NCBI GenBank assembly: GCA_025529335.1
Contig: JAMYHX010000287.1
Span: 36,336-100,335 of the forward strand
Direction: 5' to 3'
Length of the DNA stretch: 64,000 nucleotides
Origin: Rhizopus sp. PT2906
Taxonomy: Eukaryota; Mucoromycota; Mucoromycetes; Mucorales; Rhizopodaceae
Numbering within the stretch: the stretch's first letter is position 1; every line of letters starts with the position of its first letter. The translations under genes and the position numbers were made by a program. Below are positions 45,482-56,058 of this stretch, one piece after another. Below the pieces are notes generated by a model. It was given only the letters and a program-made list of their open reading frames with translations, did no database searches and was not told the DNA's origin.

Positions 45482-48400
45482 ACATGAGTCAATGTAAAAA
45501 TGTATCTCTTATAAACACTTACTCTGTAATAAGAGCTCCCTTCCACAAGATACATCCCAAAACAGCCGTGAAGACAGCAGTTCCAACCCACCACTGACCT
45601 CCAACCCAGGCGCTTTGGAAAACACCATCCGTGCTCAGAGCACCCACGCCAATGAAGAAGAGAACGAGCGAGTGAAAGACGGCATTGAAGAACCAACCCC
45701 AAAACTTCTTTTGATTAAAGAATTCGTTGCTTTGTCCAAGCATGTACATCTGTGGGTACTTGTCGAGCATTCTGGCTGACACATATTGATCGAAAATACC
45801 GATGCATAAAGGAGGTAAGAAGGTAAAGATGACATTGAAACATGACATTGTCCAGGATTCGTATAGAGTCGATCCAGAAAATCCATTATAGAACGCATAC
45901 TATATACACCACATGGTTAGTCTACAATTGTATGTATGTGTATGATTATACTTGCCCAGAATTGCGTCAGGTATAAAGCGACGTTTTTGTAAAAGTAGTA
46001 AAAGATCATCTTACTCAGTCTCTGATAGGCCCACGCGCCATGGACAAGTAGTAGCTTTTTCAAGTATCTGAATTGAGAAATGGCAAAGTCTGCACTACGG
46101 GCGGCCTGTAAACCTTCGACACCACTAATACCTACACCAACATGGGCTGCTTGAATCATGGATACATCATTGGCTCCATCGCCGATAGCTAGTAAAATAG
46201 ACTTGTCGTACTTTTTAACAAGCTTGACAACTAAAGCCTTTTGAAGAGGAGAAACACGACAGCAGATAACTGCTTTACAGAGCACGGCTAAATCGAACAA
46301 TATCTTTTCAATGTCTTTTTCTAATGCAAACGTAAGTGCTTTTCCATCAATTACAAAGGCTAGAGGCTATAACATAGACCATAAGAAAAACTGTCAATAT
46401 AAATGCTTGTCCTACCTCTAATTCCTCTCCTCGTTCAATAGCTCCATTGATATCTTTGAGCTTTGCTTCCAAAAAGCTCTTTGTTTCCCAATGATTGTCT
46501 TGATTACACACAATTAAACTCATCTCTTCATTGAGCAATTTACAGGAATAACCGATATTGATTGCTGTTTCCTGTCTGTCGCCTGTCAGAACCCAAACTC
46601 GGATACCGGCTTCCTGCAGCGTATGGATCGTATCAGGAACGCCGTCTTGTAATCTATCTTCAATGGCTGTGGCACCTAACAAAAACAGATTTTGTTCAAT
46701 CATTTCTGCCGCCTTGTCCAGTTCCTCTGAACGGTTCACAAGCGTTGTGGCTGCTTTATCATAAATTTGTGACCAGCGTGCATATTCTTCTTCAGGAATC
46801 TCTCTCATGGCAATACATAAGGTTCGAAGACCCTCGGATGCAAAATCTTCGAGATGAATCAACGTATTCTCCACAAAAGGGTTATTCTCGGCCAGTCGTT
46901 CAAGAATTACCGTATCGGCGCCCTTACAGTACAGCTTGATGTTTCCATCAGGTCCTCGAATGATAGCTGACATCCTTTTACGTGTTGAATTGAATTCACA
47001 AACATTCAATACCTGGTATTCATAGTCTTGACCGCGTTGTGTACATGTAATCGAATTAGGTTTACGTGTCTAAGATGAACAATAAGTTTATGTGTGAAAT
47101 GTTTCTTTTGTGTTTTGTTTACATGAAACTTGAAGCCGAGCATGCTTGCTCCTTTGACGAGCGCACCTTCATCAGGCGACGAGGCTTGGTAAGTGATTTC
47201 GTCAGAACCTTCTTGAGGTTCTGGGATGACTGTATGACAAGTGGCTAATAGCGTCAAAAATTCGTTAATCACATTGGCTGTCGGATGCGTTTTGAGATGT
47301 TCCTGTAGTTGAGCAAAGGTATACTGCAAGGTAGGGTCATTCACACCATCTCTTGCTTGTTTATCTGATTCTACTTTATCCGCATAGGATAAACCGGCAA
47401 TGGAGCACTGTCGAAACTGCATTTCATTGCAAGTCAATGTACCTGTCTTGTCGGAAAAGACAAACTTAACCTGTCCCAATTCTTCGATCAGACTACTACT
47501 ACGAGCTACAGCAGCTGTATCTGTCACGTCATAATACATGTCTAGATCGGATTGAATCAAAAAGGACAAGACGAATTTTACAATTTCCATGGTAACCATT
47601 AAACTAGAAGACTTGTAAGAACATGCGATCAACAATAATTGAAAACAAACCTGATAGGAATAAAACTATTAAACAAAATCAAAAACGTCAAGATATCATA
47701 TCCAAAGGCTTGAGCACGAGTGTGAACTGAATTCAATGCTAAATAGCCTTCGGTATAAGGGCCTTTTTGAATCTATTAGAACGAGTTAACATTTTGTTCA
47801 CATCAAGACAGGCATCATTTACCGTAAATACTAAACCACCGATGGCACATGCTACGCTCATGATAACTAAAATAGCAAACAAGTATAGAATGTTACGATT
47901 GGTAATACGTGTGACATTAGACACTTTTGAAGGCTTCTTGCTATTTTAAACACATGAATGAAATGCATAGAAGCCACAATTTCTATTTTTGTTACCTTGA
48001 ATTCAACATAAGCTTTGTTTCATGACCTGTAAAGACTACAATGCCGTAAATCCAAAGTGTATTACGAAGCTGAGCTCCTCTCAAGAGCATCTGAGTAGGA
48101 TCCAATGGATAGTCCTTTGTCTTGCCTGTTTCAGAGGCAGTAGTCAATACACCATCATAGTTATACAGACGATTGTTGGGCTGTTCGCTTTTAATTGTTC
48201 CTTGTAATTGTGCCATATCAACAGGGTTTAGAATGGTCGCTGTCTGAGGTAAAGCTTGTTTAATCTTGAGATTCACTTCGCTATATCATAAAATCAGCTC
48301 TCTCCCTTTCTGTTCACTTTTACATGATTCGCCCTTACCCATCCAAATTACTAGTTTCGATATAACAAAGCCCTTCTGGTTCGGAGCTACTGATCAATAT

Positions 48401-49460
48401 CAAATCCGCTGGGAAATTCTCTCCACTCTCAACACGCAACACATCTCCGACTTTAATATCACGCCAAGCCTTCTCGACAAACTGTGTACCAACCAATACT
48501 TTACATTTTCTAGCATTTAGTTCTGCATCAGAACGATGTACACCCTATATAAGCATGTTGATATAAATTATCTTTAAAGCAACAATTCATCTTTACCCAA
48601 TCTTCCACGAGTTCCTTTATGGCAGTAATAAATAATACAATGACGAGAGGAACGAGAGTTGTATATTTTGAAGTAGGCGAAATACCTGGAATTTGCTAAT
48701 ACATGTCCCTTTTTAAGTTTGATACATCTAATAAACATACACAACTTACTTGGATACCAGAGATAAATAAGAAAAACAAGTTGGCATATTTTGAGAATTC
48801 TTCATACAAGAACTTTGGTAAGAAAGTGACGACTGTATATTTTGCAGTAAAGACACGATTATGTAAGAATCGTTGTTGTTCGTTCAGTTCTGGATTATTA
48901 ATATATATAATACGTTCTCCTGTAGCTTCCTTCACGGTCGTTCTGCCTAGCAATCGATTAAACACATCCTTTATCTCGAACTTTGGTTTTTTATGCTTTA
49001 TGGGTGAAGGTTGCGATGTGGGTCTGTGTAAAGGGATGGTATTGTCTGTGTTTGTAGGAGTGATACGATCATATCGTCCAGCAATCGGTCCTCTGTTGGT
49101 GAGTAGCTGTAGATTATCATCGTCTTCATGAGCCACAACTGATTCATCATAAAAGGAACCTTATTGGATGTCAATTTTTAAGGTACAAATAAAGCCATAG
49201 TTTATTTATTTTTTACCTTCATCTAGAGCAAATGAGGAATCGCCTCTTTTTAAATGACTCTGCTGTTGTATGTAAGCAGGAGCCGGTAACTCTTGTTGTT
49301 GTAAGGTTGAAGAGGAAGACGTACTGGCTGAGAAGGGTGGAGCAGGTTTATTGTCTTGTAAATCGATTAGATCTCGATTCGGATGATGTGTTGGTGCTGA
49401 CCCAAGCTCAGATGAGTCTTCAAAAGGGTTCTGCTCTGGTTTATTGTTGTATGACGCCAC
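44943..49460 (-). CDS. drs2: P4-type phospholipid-flipping ATPase (Drs2-like)
   Basis: Flips aminophospholipids to the cytosolic leaflet of Golgi and plasma membranes. More than ten short-intron exons give about 1,330 residues. The N-terminal tail is Ser/Pro/Gln-rich. Then come FLPKFLYEEFSKYANLFFLF (P4 signature), the phosphorylation site FSDKTGTLTCNEM, the KGAD nucleotide site (YCKGADTVILERL), GDGANDVSMIQAAHVGVGIS, DFAISQFRYLKKLLLVHG and a C-terminal set of membrane segments. It ends TTQQKPLG. One intron near 45440 contains 40 consecutive A (T on the sense strand). The first codon of the open frame is GTG at 49460; no in-frame ATG exists in exon 1 or just upstream, so the true start may be non-AUG or in an unseen upstream exon. 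Confidence 0.93.
45440..45479. repeat. 40-nt homopolymer A run inside flippase intron
   Basis: Forty A in a row (T on the transcribed sense strand), located in an intron between the exons ending GALITE and beginning IWTKYT. Acts as an extreme polypyrimidine tract; length probably varies or is affected by sequencing. Confidence 0.9.
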
Positions 49461-50797
49461 TTTATTAAGATAAGTTTAAGAAGAAATACAAACTTTTTTT
49501 AAGGAAAAAAAAAAGAAAAAGAAAAAGTAAAAAAGAGAAAGTCCCCTTTTTTGGTTAATGATTTGTATTTATATATAATCTGCGTCACCCACTCTGTGCG
49601 CCCCCCTTCTTTGTACTAATTTAGGCACACATCCCCATTGACGCCCTGACAGGACAGTAAAATTGTGTAACGATAATTAAAATATCAAACAATAGGAAAC
49701 TATTTTGTGAATGTTTAATAAAGGACGCAGTTTGATCCTTTGAAAAAGGTACACAAAGACAATATGAAATCAAGACATGGATAGTTATATTCTGAAATTA
49801 TTCATAAAATGATGATAGAATAGCTTAAAGTAAGAGAAGAGCAAGGAAACAAGAGGAAAAAGAGAATGGACGGGATCAGATTTACTAAGAATCAAGCTAC
49901 CTTCTGCCTCCCCCCTGTTGGCACAGGATTAAGTTTCAATTCCCTCTTTTTATTTTATATCTTTCAAAAAGATAAAATTAGAAAAGATTGATAACCAAGA
50001 TCACTAAAATTAGTATGGATTATGAATTTAATAAAACCAACACCAAGCCAAACATCTTTAGTTACCATTAGCCAATCAGATATCACAGCGTTAAGACACA
50101 ATGAAAGATGTATGAAAGTGTCTCTCTTAATTATATTCCAATGTTATATAATCCTTTCAATCTGCTTTTGTCAGTGCAAATGTTTTTTTTTCTTTAGGAT
50201 CATTAATTACAACTAATGTATTTATTCAGCTTACATGTTATTTTATATCACAGTCTTTTTAATAGTTACAAAAGAGAAAGAATGATCTGCCAAGTCATTC
50301 TCATAACTCTCTCTCCCTCTCTCTCTCTATTTCGTCAGCCTGCTTCATATAAGATAGACTGGAATGAATAGAAGACAGATTACTCATCATATATACTTGA
50401 TAGCATAGCCCTGTCTACCTTAAAGTAGTTTTAAATTACGATTTGCATTAAAAACGATGCATGTCTCTCTCTCTCTCTCTTTCTTTCTTTTTACTCAACA
50501 AATCAAAATGACAAATATTTATAAATAGGAATGACATATTGATGATGAAGAATAAAAGTCTATAAAAAGAAAGATTGACTATTGGTATATACAATCATCG
50601 TCATCCCGTTTATGCATATTATCTGGGCGAAAAGGCAAAGACGGATCTACCTTTGACACTATATAAAATGACGATATATGATTGGCTGAAATTATGCTAT
50701 TTTTAGTGCATGTACAACCTTAAATTTAAAAACGTTCTTTTTCCTATTTTACCAGCTGTTTCTTTTCTTTTTTTTGCGTTTTTCTTCATCTCTCGAC
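49461..50797. other. divergent promoter region, flippase / GMPPB
   Basis: 1.3 kb without a supported gene. It contains CT microsatellites at about 50304-50330 and 50462-50486 and an AACCAAGATCAC word at 49993 shared with the 69-bp inverted repeat. A 64-codon frame at 50022-50216 has no support. Confidence 0.45.
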
Positions 50798-52108
50798 ATG
50801 AAAGCACTTATTCTCGTTGGCGGTAAAGTCAAATAAACAGACAAGATAGAACTGTAAATAGTAATACTTAAAATAGGCTTTGGTACTCGTCTTAGACCAC
50901 TCACACTCACATTACCTAAACCACTCGTTGAGTTTGCTAATAAGCCCATGATTCTTCATCAAATCGAAAACCTATCCAAGGTAAGAAAATTGCATAAAAC
51001 GTTGTTCTTATCTTTAAATGGTATCAAATAAAAATTTAGGCTGGTGTGACAGATATTGTCTTGGCTGTTAATTACAGACCAGAAATCATGGTTGCCGCTC
51101 TACAAGAATACGAAAAAGAATATAACGTAAAGATTACCTTCTCTGTTGAAACTGAACCTCTCGGTACGGCTGGTCCATTAGCTTTAGCAAGAGATATCCT
51201 CGGAAAGGATGATTCTCCCTTTTTTGTGTTGAACAGTGACGTTATCTGTGATTATCCTTTTGAACAGATCAGAGACTTTCATAAATCTCATGGAAATGAA
51301 GGAACTATTATCGTAAGTTGATTTAAAGCGTGATATGGCAAAGATATGGAGATTGATTTATAAAATAGGTAACCAAAGTCGATGATCCATCAAAATATGG
51401 TGTTGTGGTCAATCACCCTGATTCTACAAAGATTGAACGCTTTGTAGAGAAACCACAAGAATTTATTAGTAACAAGATTAATGCTGGTATCTATTGTTTT
51501 AATCCTTCCATTTTGAATCGTATTGAAGTAAGTTATTTCTTATCGACCCGTCTACGTGATACTCATACTATTGATAGTTAAAACCCACCTCTATTGAAAA
51601 GGAAATCTTTCCTCTTGTCGCCAAGGATGGAGAACTTCACACATTCGATTTAGAAGGTTTTTGGATGGACGTTGGACAACCAAAAGACTTTTTAACCGGC
51701 ACATGCCTTTATTTATCTCACTTGACAAAGCACAAACCCCAAGAACTTGCCAATCCTACTCTAGACTATGTCTACAAGGGAAATGTGATGGTTCACCCTA
51801 CAGCAAAGATTGGTAAAGGATGTCGCATTGGTCCAAACGTGGTTATTGGTCCTAACGCTGTCATTGGAGATGGTGTACGTCTTCAGAGATGTGTCATTAT
51901 GGAAGGTGCTAAAGTAAAGGATTATGCGTGGGTTCAATCAAGCATTGTTGGATGGCATTCATCTGTCGGACGATGGTCTAGACTGGAAGGCTGTTCAGTA
52001 TTAGGTGATGATGTTACGATCAATGACGAGATTTATGTGAATGGTGGCTCTATTCTTCCTCATAAAACCATTTCTGCAAACATTACAGAACCCCAAATTA
52101 TTATGTAA
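50798..52108 (+). CDS. gmppb: mannose-1-phosphate guanylyltransferase, catalytic beta subunit (GMPPB)
   Basis: Makes GDP-mannose from mannose-1-phosphate and GTP for glycosylation and wall mannan. At least six exons: 50798-50822 encodes MKALILVG, then FGTRLRPLTLTLPKPLVEFA completes the GGFGTRLRPL catalytic loop. Further landmarks are TEPLGTAGPLALARD, FFVLNSDVICDYPFE, RFVEKPQEFISNKINAGIY, GFWMDVGQPKDFLTG and a C-terminal beta helix with hexapeptides (KGCRIGPNVVIGPNAVIG). It ends ANITEPQIIM, close to the yeast Psa1 end. About 360 residues. Converges with the Aurora kinase gene: stops are 28 bp apart, so the mRNA 3' ends must overlap. Confidence 0.96.
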
Positions 52109-52136
52109 ATAATACCAATAAACACAAACACAATAA

Positions 52137-53579
52137 TCATACAATCGTCTTTATATTGGCCTTAATCCAAGTATCCTCTTCCATATCTGATAATTTCATT
52201 CTTTTTGCTGGATCTCTTTGTAGTAACTAAATCATTGATTAGACTTTTACTATTGTTCTTTTTTTTTTTTCTTCCTTCTCTACCTTCAATATGAATTCTT
52301 TAGCTTCGTTACTTATGTAGCTTGGAAATAGAATACGTACAGTCTTTATACATTCATATGTCTTTTCAATGTTTGTTTTTTCATCGTTTTCTAGGTGTTC
52401 AAACGGTGGTCTGCCTGTCAACATCTCATAGCATATAATCCCTAGTGACCAAACATCCACAGCTTCTGTATGGGGTTCATTATCAATCATCTCTGGTGGT
52501 AAATAATCTAATGTCCCACAGAATGTCTTTCGTCTGTCATCTTGTATCAATATCTATTTTCTACTTTATAATAATTCACTCGTTACCTTGGCTTTGGGTC
52601 ATGAACTGCCCATCCGAAATCACTTATTTTTAGAGATCCGTCCTTTGATATCAAAACTATATTATTATATAAGTATATGTCTTGCCCTTTTGTTTTTGTC
52701 ATTGTAATTTACTATTTTCTAGCTTCAAATCTCTGTGTATCACACCAAGACGATGTATGTACTCTAATGCGTGACTTAATTGAACCAAATACTACAGCAA
52801 TAAAGGTTAAATATTTATAGTTGTGAATATATTACAACAATTACATTTGCTGCTTGTTTCTCATCAAATCTCTTTTCATTAGCCAATTTTTGATAAAGCT
52901 CCCCTTTCTCGGCATACTCTAGTACAACATAAATATTGATTTTATCATGAAAGTATCCATATAACCGTAGAATGTGAGGGTGGCTAATATCATACATGAG
53001 TTTTTCATGCAAACATACAGATAAGAACTTACTGAAGATGTGCCTGTATTTCTATTTCTCTTTTAACAAATGGAACAACTCTTGAATGCTGGAGATCCTT
53101 TTTGTTGAGGATTTTTAATGCCACAACCTTTTTACTTGATTTTTCCTGTCCTTTATAAACAGTTCCAAACCTTCCTGTTCCCAAATGCTTTCCTATCTTG
53201 AAATCCTCGAGCCTCCATTCCGTTTTTCTATGATAGAGTTATTCTTTATGTTCTTTTTACATATATACACTTTTTGTTGGTACTTTGTAAAGAAAGTATC
53301 TTCTTCACTCTCTTCAGAATTGATATCGTCAACATGAGCACTAATCCCAACATGTCTTCTTACTAAAGGCGAATCCATAAATGATCCAGGTTGAAGAGTA
53401 GCAGTTGATTGTTGTGCTAACTGATGAAAGTACTGAGCTCGTTTTTCTCTAGCATAACTGATACCAGCTGTCGACACTTGTATATTTGGGTTTATTTGTA
53501 GTCTTCGAAATGGTGTCCTTGGTGTATAATCTACAAATTCAGATAATGGAGTCTTTATTGATTTGTCCTTTTTATTCAT
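52137..53579 (-). CDS. ipl1: Aurora-type mitotic serine/threonine kinase
   Basis: Mitotic kinase controlling chromosome attachment and cytokinesis. About seven exons. A disordered N-terminal 120 residues leads to the kinase domain: WRLEDFKIGKHLGTGRFGTV (Gly loop), VVALKIL (ATP lysine), IYVVLEYAEKGELYQKL, VIHRDLKLEN (catalytic loop), KISDFGWAVH (DFG) and the Aurora T-loop RRKTFCGTLDYLPPEMI, with GLW-type VDVWSLGIICYEML. It ends KANIKTIV. T-loop Thr within RRKT is the activating site. ATG at 53579 is used; a TTG three codons earlier is not a start. A 42-nt intron separates the N-terminal exon from the kinase. Single Aurora as in yeasts is an inference. Confidence 0.92.
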
Positions 53580-54058
53580 TGTCGTCAAAACAATACGCGA
53601 TATCTCATTTTAACGCGTGCATATTTATATTTGTTTCGCGCGTGCGTGACTGATTTTTATTTGTCTATATGAGCATCTTCTTTTTATCAGCACGATACGT
53701 CTATGAGTACATGGTCACTCTTGGCTCAATTCTCAATAGGAATCACCATAATAGAAGAAGAAGAAGAAGAAGAATGACTGCATATCAAAAGTCTTTATAG
53801 TATCGTCTGAACGTCAGTTTCTTCTTACTGCAAAGAAACTCATGCTATCATAATGCATCAACTTGAACATGCAATTTGCACGTCATTACGCGAATTTTCT
53901 TTTTTTATACAATAAGGGAAATACATCTTTGCTAGATTATTTCCGATAGACGTCAGTTTTTTTGCTTGGTTGAAATGAAAATTAAAGCACCAAAAGTGAT
54001 GTCTAATATAAAAATCCCCCTTCTTTTTCTTTCTTGTTTCTTTCTTTGTAATCTTAAA
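53580..54058. other. promoter region between Aurora kinase and small secreted protein
   Basis: Divergent spacer with a GAA repeat at about 53752-53775. ATGs at 53975 and 54000 in the frame of the next gene would extend that protein N-terminally but are judged 5' UTR. Confidence 0.4.
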
Positions 54059-54296
54059 ATGCTATGCACCAAACCACTGGTTTTTGTCACAATGATTTGC
54101 ATAATGTTCAATATAGTTAACGCTGCAGTCATAGGTACAATCTATTGTTTACTTAATTTAAGACTTACACCTTGCAGATTTTTTCATGATAGATGCTGGC
54201 AGAGTATGCATAATTGGATTAAATGATTGCCCTGATGGTGAAGTCTGTGTTCCTGAGTATGAAAATTATGGACATTGCGGTGCAAAAGTCAAGTAA
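54059..54296 (+). CDS. small secreted cysteine-rich protein (64 aa)
   Basis: Two exons, 54059-54134 and 54178-54296, joined by a 43-nt GT-AG intron, give 64 residues. The N-terminus MLCTKPLVFVTMICIMFN ends in VNA, a good signal peptide with cleavage before AVID. The mature part of about 40 residues is acidic and has four cysteines (VCIIGLNDC ... VC ... GHC), enough for two disulfides. No family recognised. Layout is that of fungal small secreted effector-like or wall peptides; function is unknown. The unspliced frame gives an implausible product, which supports the spliced model. Confidence 0.6.
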
Positions 54297-54480
54297 TAAA
54301 CAACTACACACATTTATACATATTCACACTCAAAGCTTGGTCATAAAAAATAAAACTGCACATCCTTTGATCAACCCTTTGTTGCCGATCATTCATCTAC
54401 AATCAGTCTTTTTTATAATAGAAAGATAGTAAAACAAAACTTTATAAAACTCTAGAATATTTTGCTTTATTTTCAATAAA

Positions 54481-55649
54481 TTAATACTTGTAAATTCCCT
54501 TTCCAGTCTTTTTGCCGAGCCATCCAGCATCAACGTACTTTTGAAGCAAGACACTTGGACGATACTTAGAGTCACCCGTGTTTTCATGAAGTACTTTCAT
54601 AATAGCAAGACATGTATCCAAACCAATAAAGTCCGCCAATGTCAAGGGACCCATTGGCATATTTGTACCTAGCTTCATGGTGGTATCAATGTCCTCTGCA
54701 CTAGCAAAGCCCTAATATGGTTGAATTAGTAATCAATTAATTGTATCCTAGAGCTATCTTACGCTTTCCAGTAACATGACAGCTTCATTAATATATGGCA
54801 TCAAGAGTCTGTTGGCGACGAAACCAGGAATATCAGAAACAACAGTACACGTCTTTCCCATTGCAGTTGCCAAAGTACGAGTCTTTTCAAGAACAACATC
54901 ACTAGTAGCCAAACCAGGGATGATCTCGACTAACTTCATCACAGGAACAGGATTCATGAAATGCATACCAATGACCTTATCTGCCTTATTGGTAGCTGCA
55001 GCAATCTTTGTGATACTGATCGAACTGGTGTTTGTGGCCAAAATACTGTCTTCCTTACACACCTTGTCTAATTCACGGAAAATGGCTGTCTTGATTGTCA
55101 AATTTTCTGATGCGGCTTCAATGACGAAATCCACGTCGCTTAAATCAGACAATTTGTCTGTCGTAGATACCAACTCACGCGTTATTTTTGCATGATCCTC
55201 AGTAATCTTGTTCTTAGCAACATCCTTTTCCAAAAGTTTATCTATAGCGCATGTATTAATGAGCAACGATTCAACAAGCGGATCGGGTTATAGCACAATT
55301 TACTCATAAATTGTAATCCCTTCTCGGTCTGCGTTGAGTTGACGTCCATCAACACGACTGGAAGTCTAGTAACATTTGCTGTAACGTAAGCGATACCCAA
55401 ACCCATTTGGCCAGCACCAATAACACCAACTCTCTTGATATTATCAATCTATAGTAAAAAGATGAGCAATTAATCACAACATTAAAATATGTACTTCTTT
55501 TATGAAATACACACCTTTGAGGAATAGCTTCTAAGCTGTCTCTGTAGAATCCTTTAAAGTTAACAACATGATCCCCTCGAGGATTATTTAATTTATACCT
55601 TAAGTGTATTGGCAGTCAATCTAGCAGCAGAAGAGGAGAAGAGGGACAT
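54481..55649 (-). CDS. 3-hydroxyacyl-CoA dehydrogenase, mitochondrial type
   Basis: NAD-dependent oxidation of 3-hydroxyacyl-CoA in beta-oxidation. About five exons starting MSLFSSSAARLTANTLK, a mitochondrial presequence. Rossmann motif VGVIGAGQMGLGIAYV binds NAD. Further conserved blocks are DFVIEAASENLTIK, ILATNTSSISITKIA, VIGMHFMNPVPVMKLVEII (His is the catalytic base), GFVANRLLMPYINEA and the C-terminal MPMGPLTLADFIGLDTCL. It ends KTGKGIYKY, typical for the short-chain enzyme (HADH) rather than the trifunctional protein. A CACGTG hexamer lies 73 bp upstream of the start. Intact. Confidence 0.93.
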
Positions 55650-55721
55650 TGTTGTTCTTTTAGATAAAAGAGAAAGAAGAAAGAAGAAAAAGGACTTACA
55701 AGATGCGTATAAGCACACAAT

Positions 55722-55727
55722 CACGTG
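55722..55727. promoter_or_regulatory. E-box CACGTG upstream of hydroxyacyl-CoA dehydrogenase gene
   Basis: A palindromic CACGTG 73 bp upstream of the start codon, a typical bHLH site position. The regulator is unknown. Confidence 0.3.
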
Positions 55728-56058
55728 CTCGTGCGAAAATGTTACTTGTACAAGGATAGCCCCACTTCTTTTTTTATGTAAGGACGCCCTTTTCTCGGTT
55801 TGTTTGTCATTATAACGATGTGAAAGAAGCAAAGATTGTCCATTTGATCGTGTAAAAAGCCCTTCACATTAAATATTTCAATAATCATTGTTGACATTCT
55901 TCCTACACCGCGTCAGTGTGTATATCTGTCATTTTTGATAAAGGAAATAATATAAAGTACCCTTTATTTTAAAATAAATAACAGAAAGAAAAAAAGGGCT
56001 TATTAGTCTAGGGTATAACAATTTACAGAGTGCTTTCCTCTTTGAGCATTCCTATATA
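55728..56058. other. spacer between hydroxyacyl-CoA dehydrogenase and the calcium channel 3' end
   Basis: No gene seen. The right side is the 3' UTR side of the channel gene. Confidence 0.4.
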
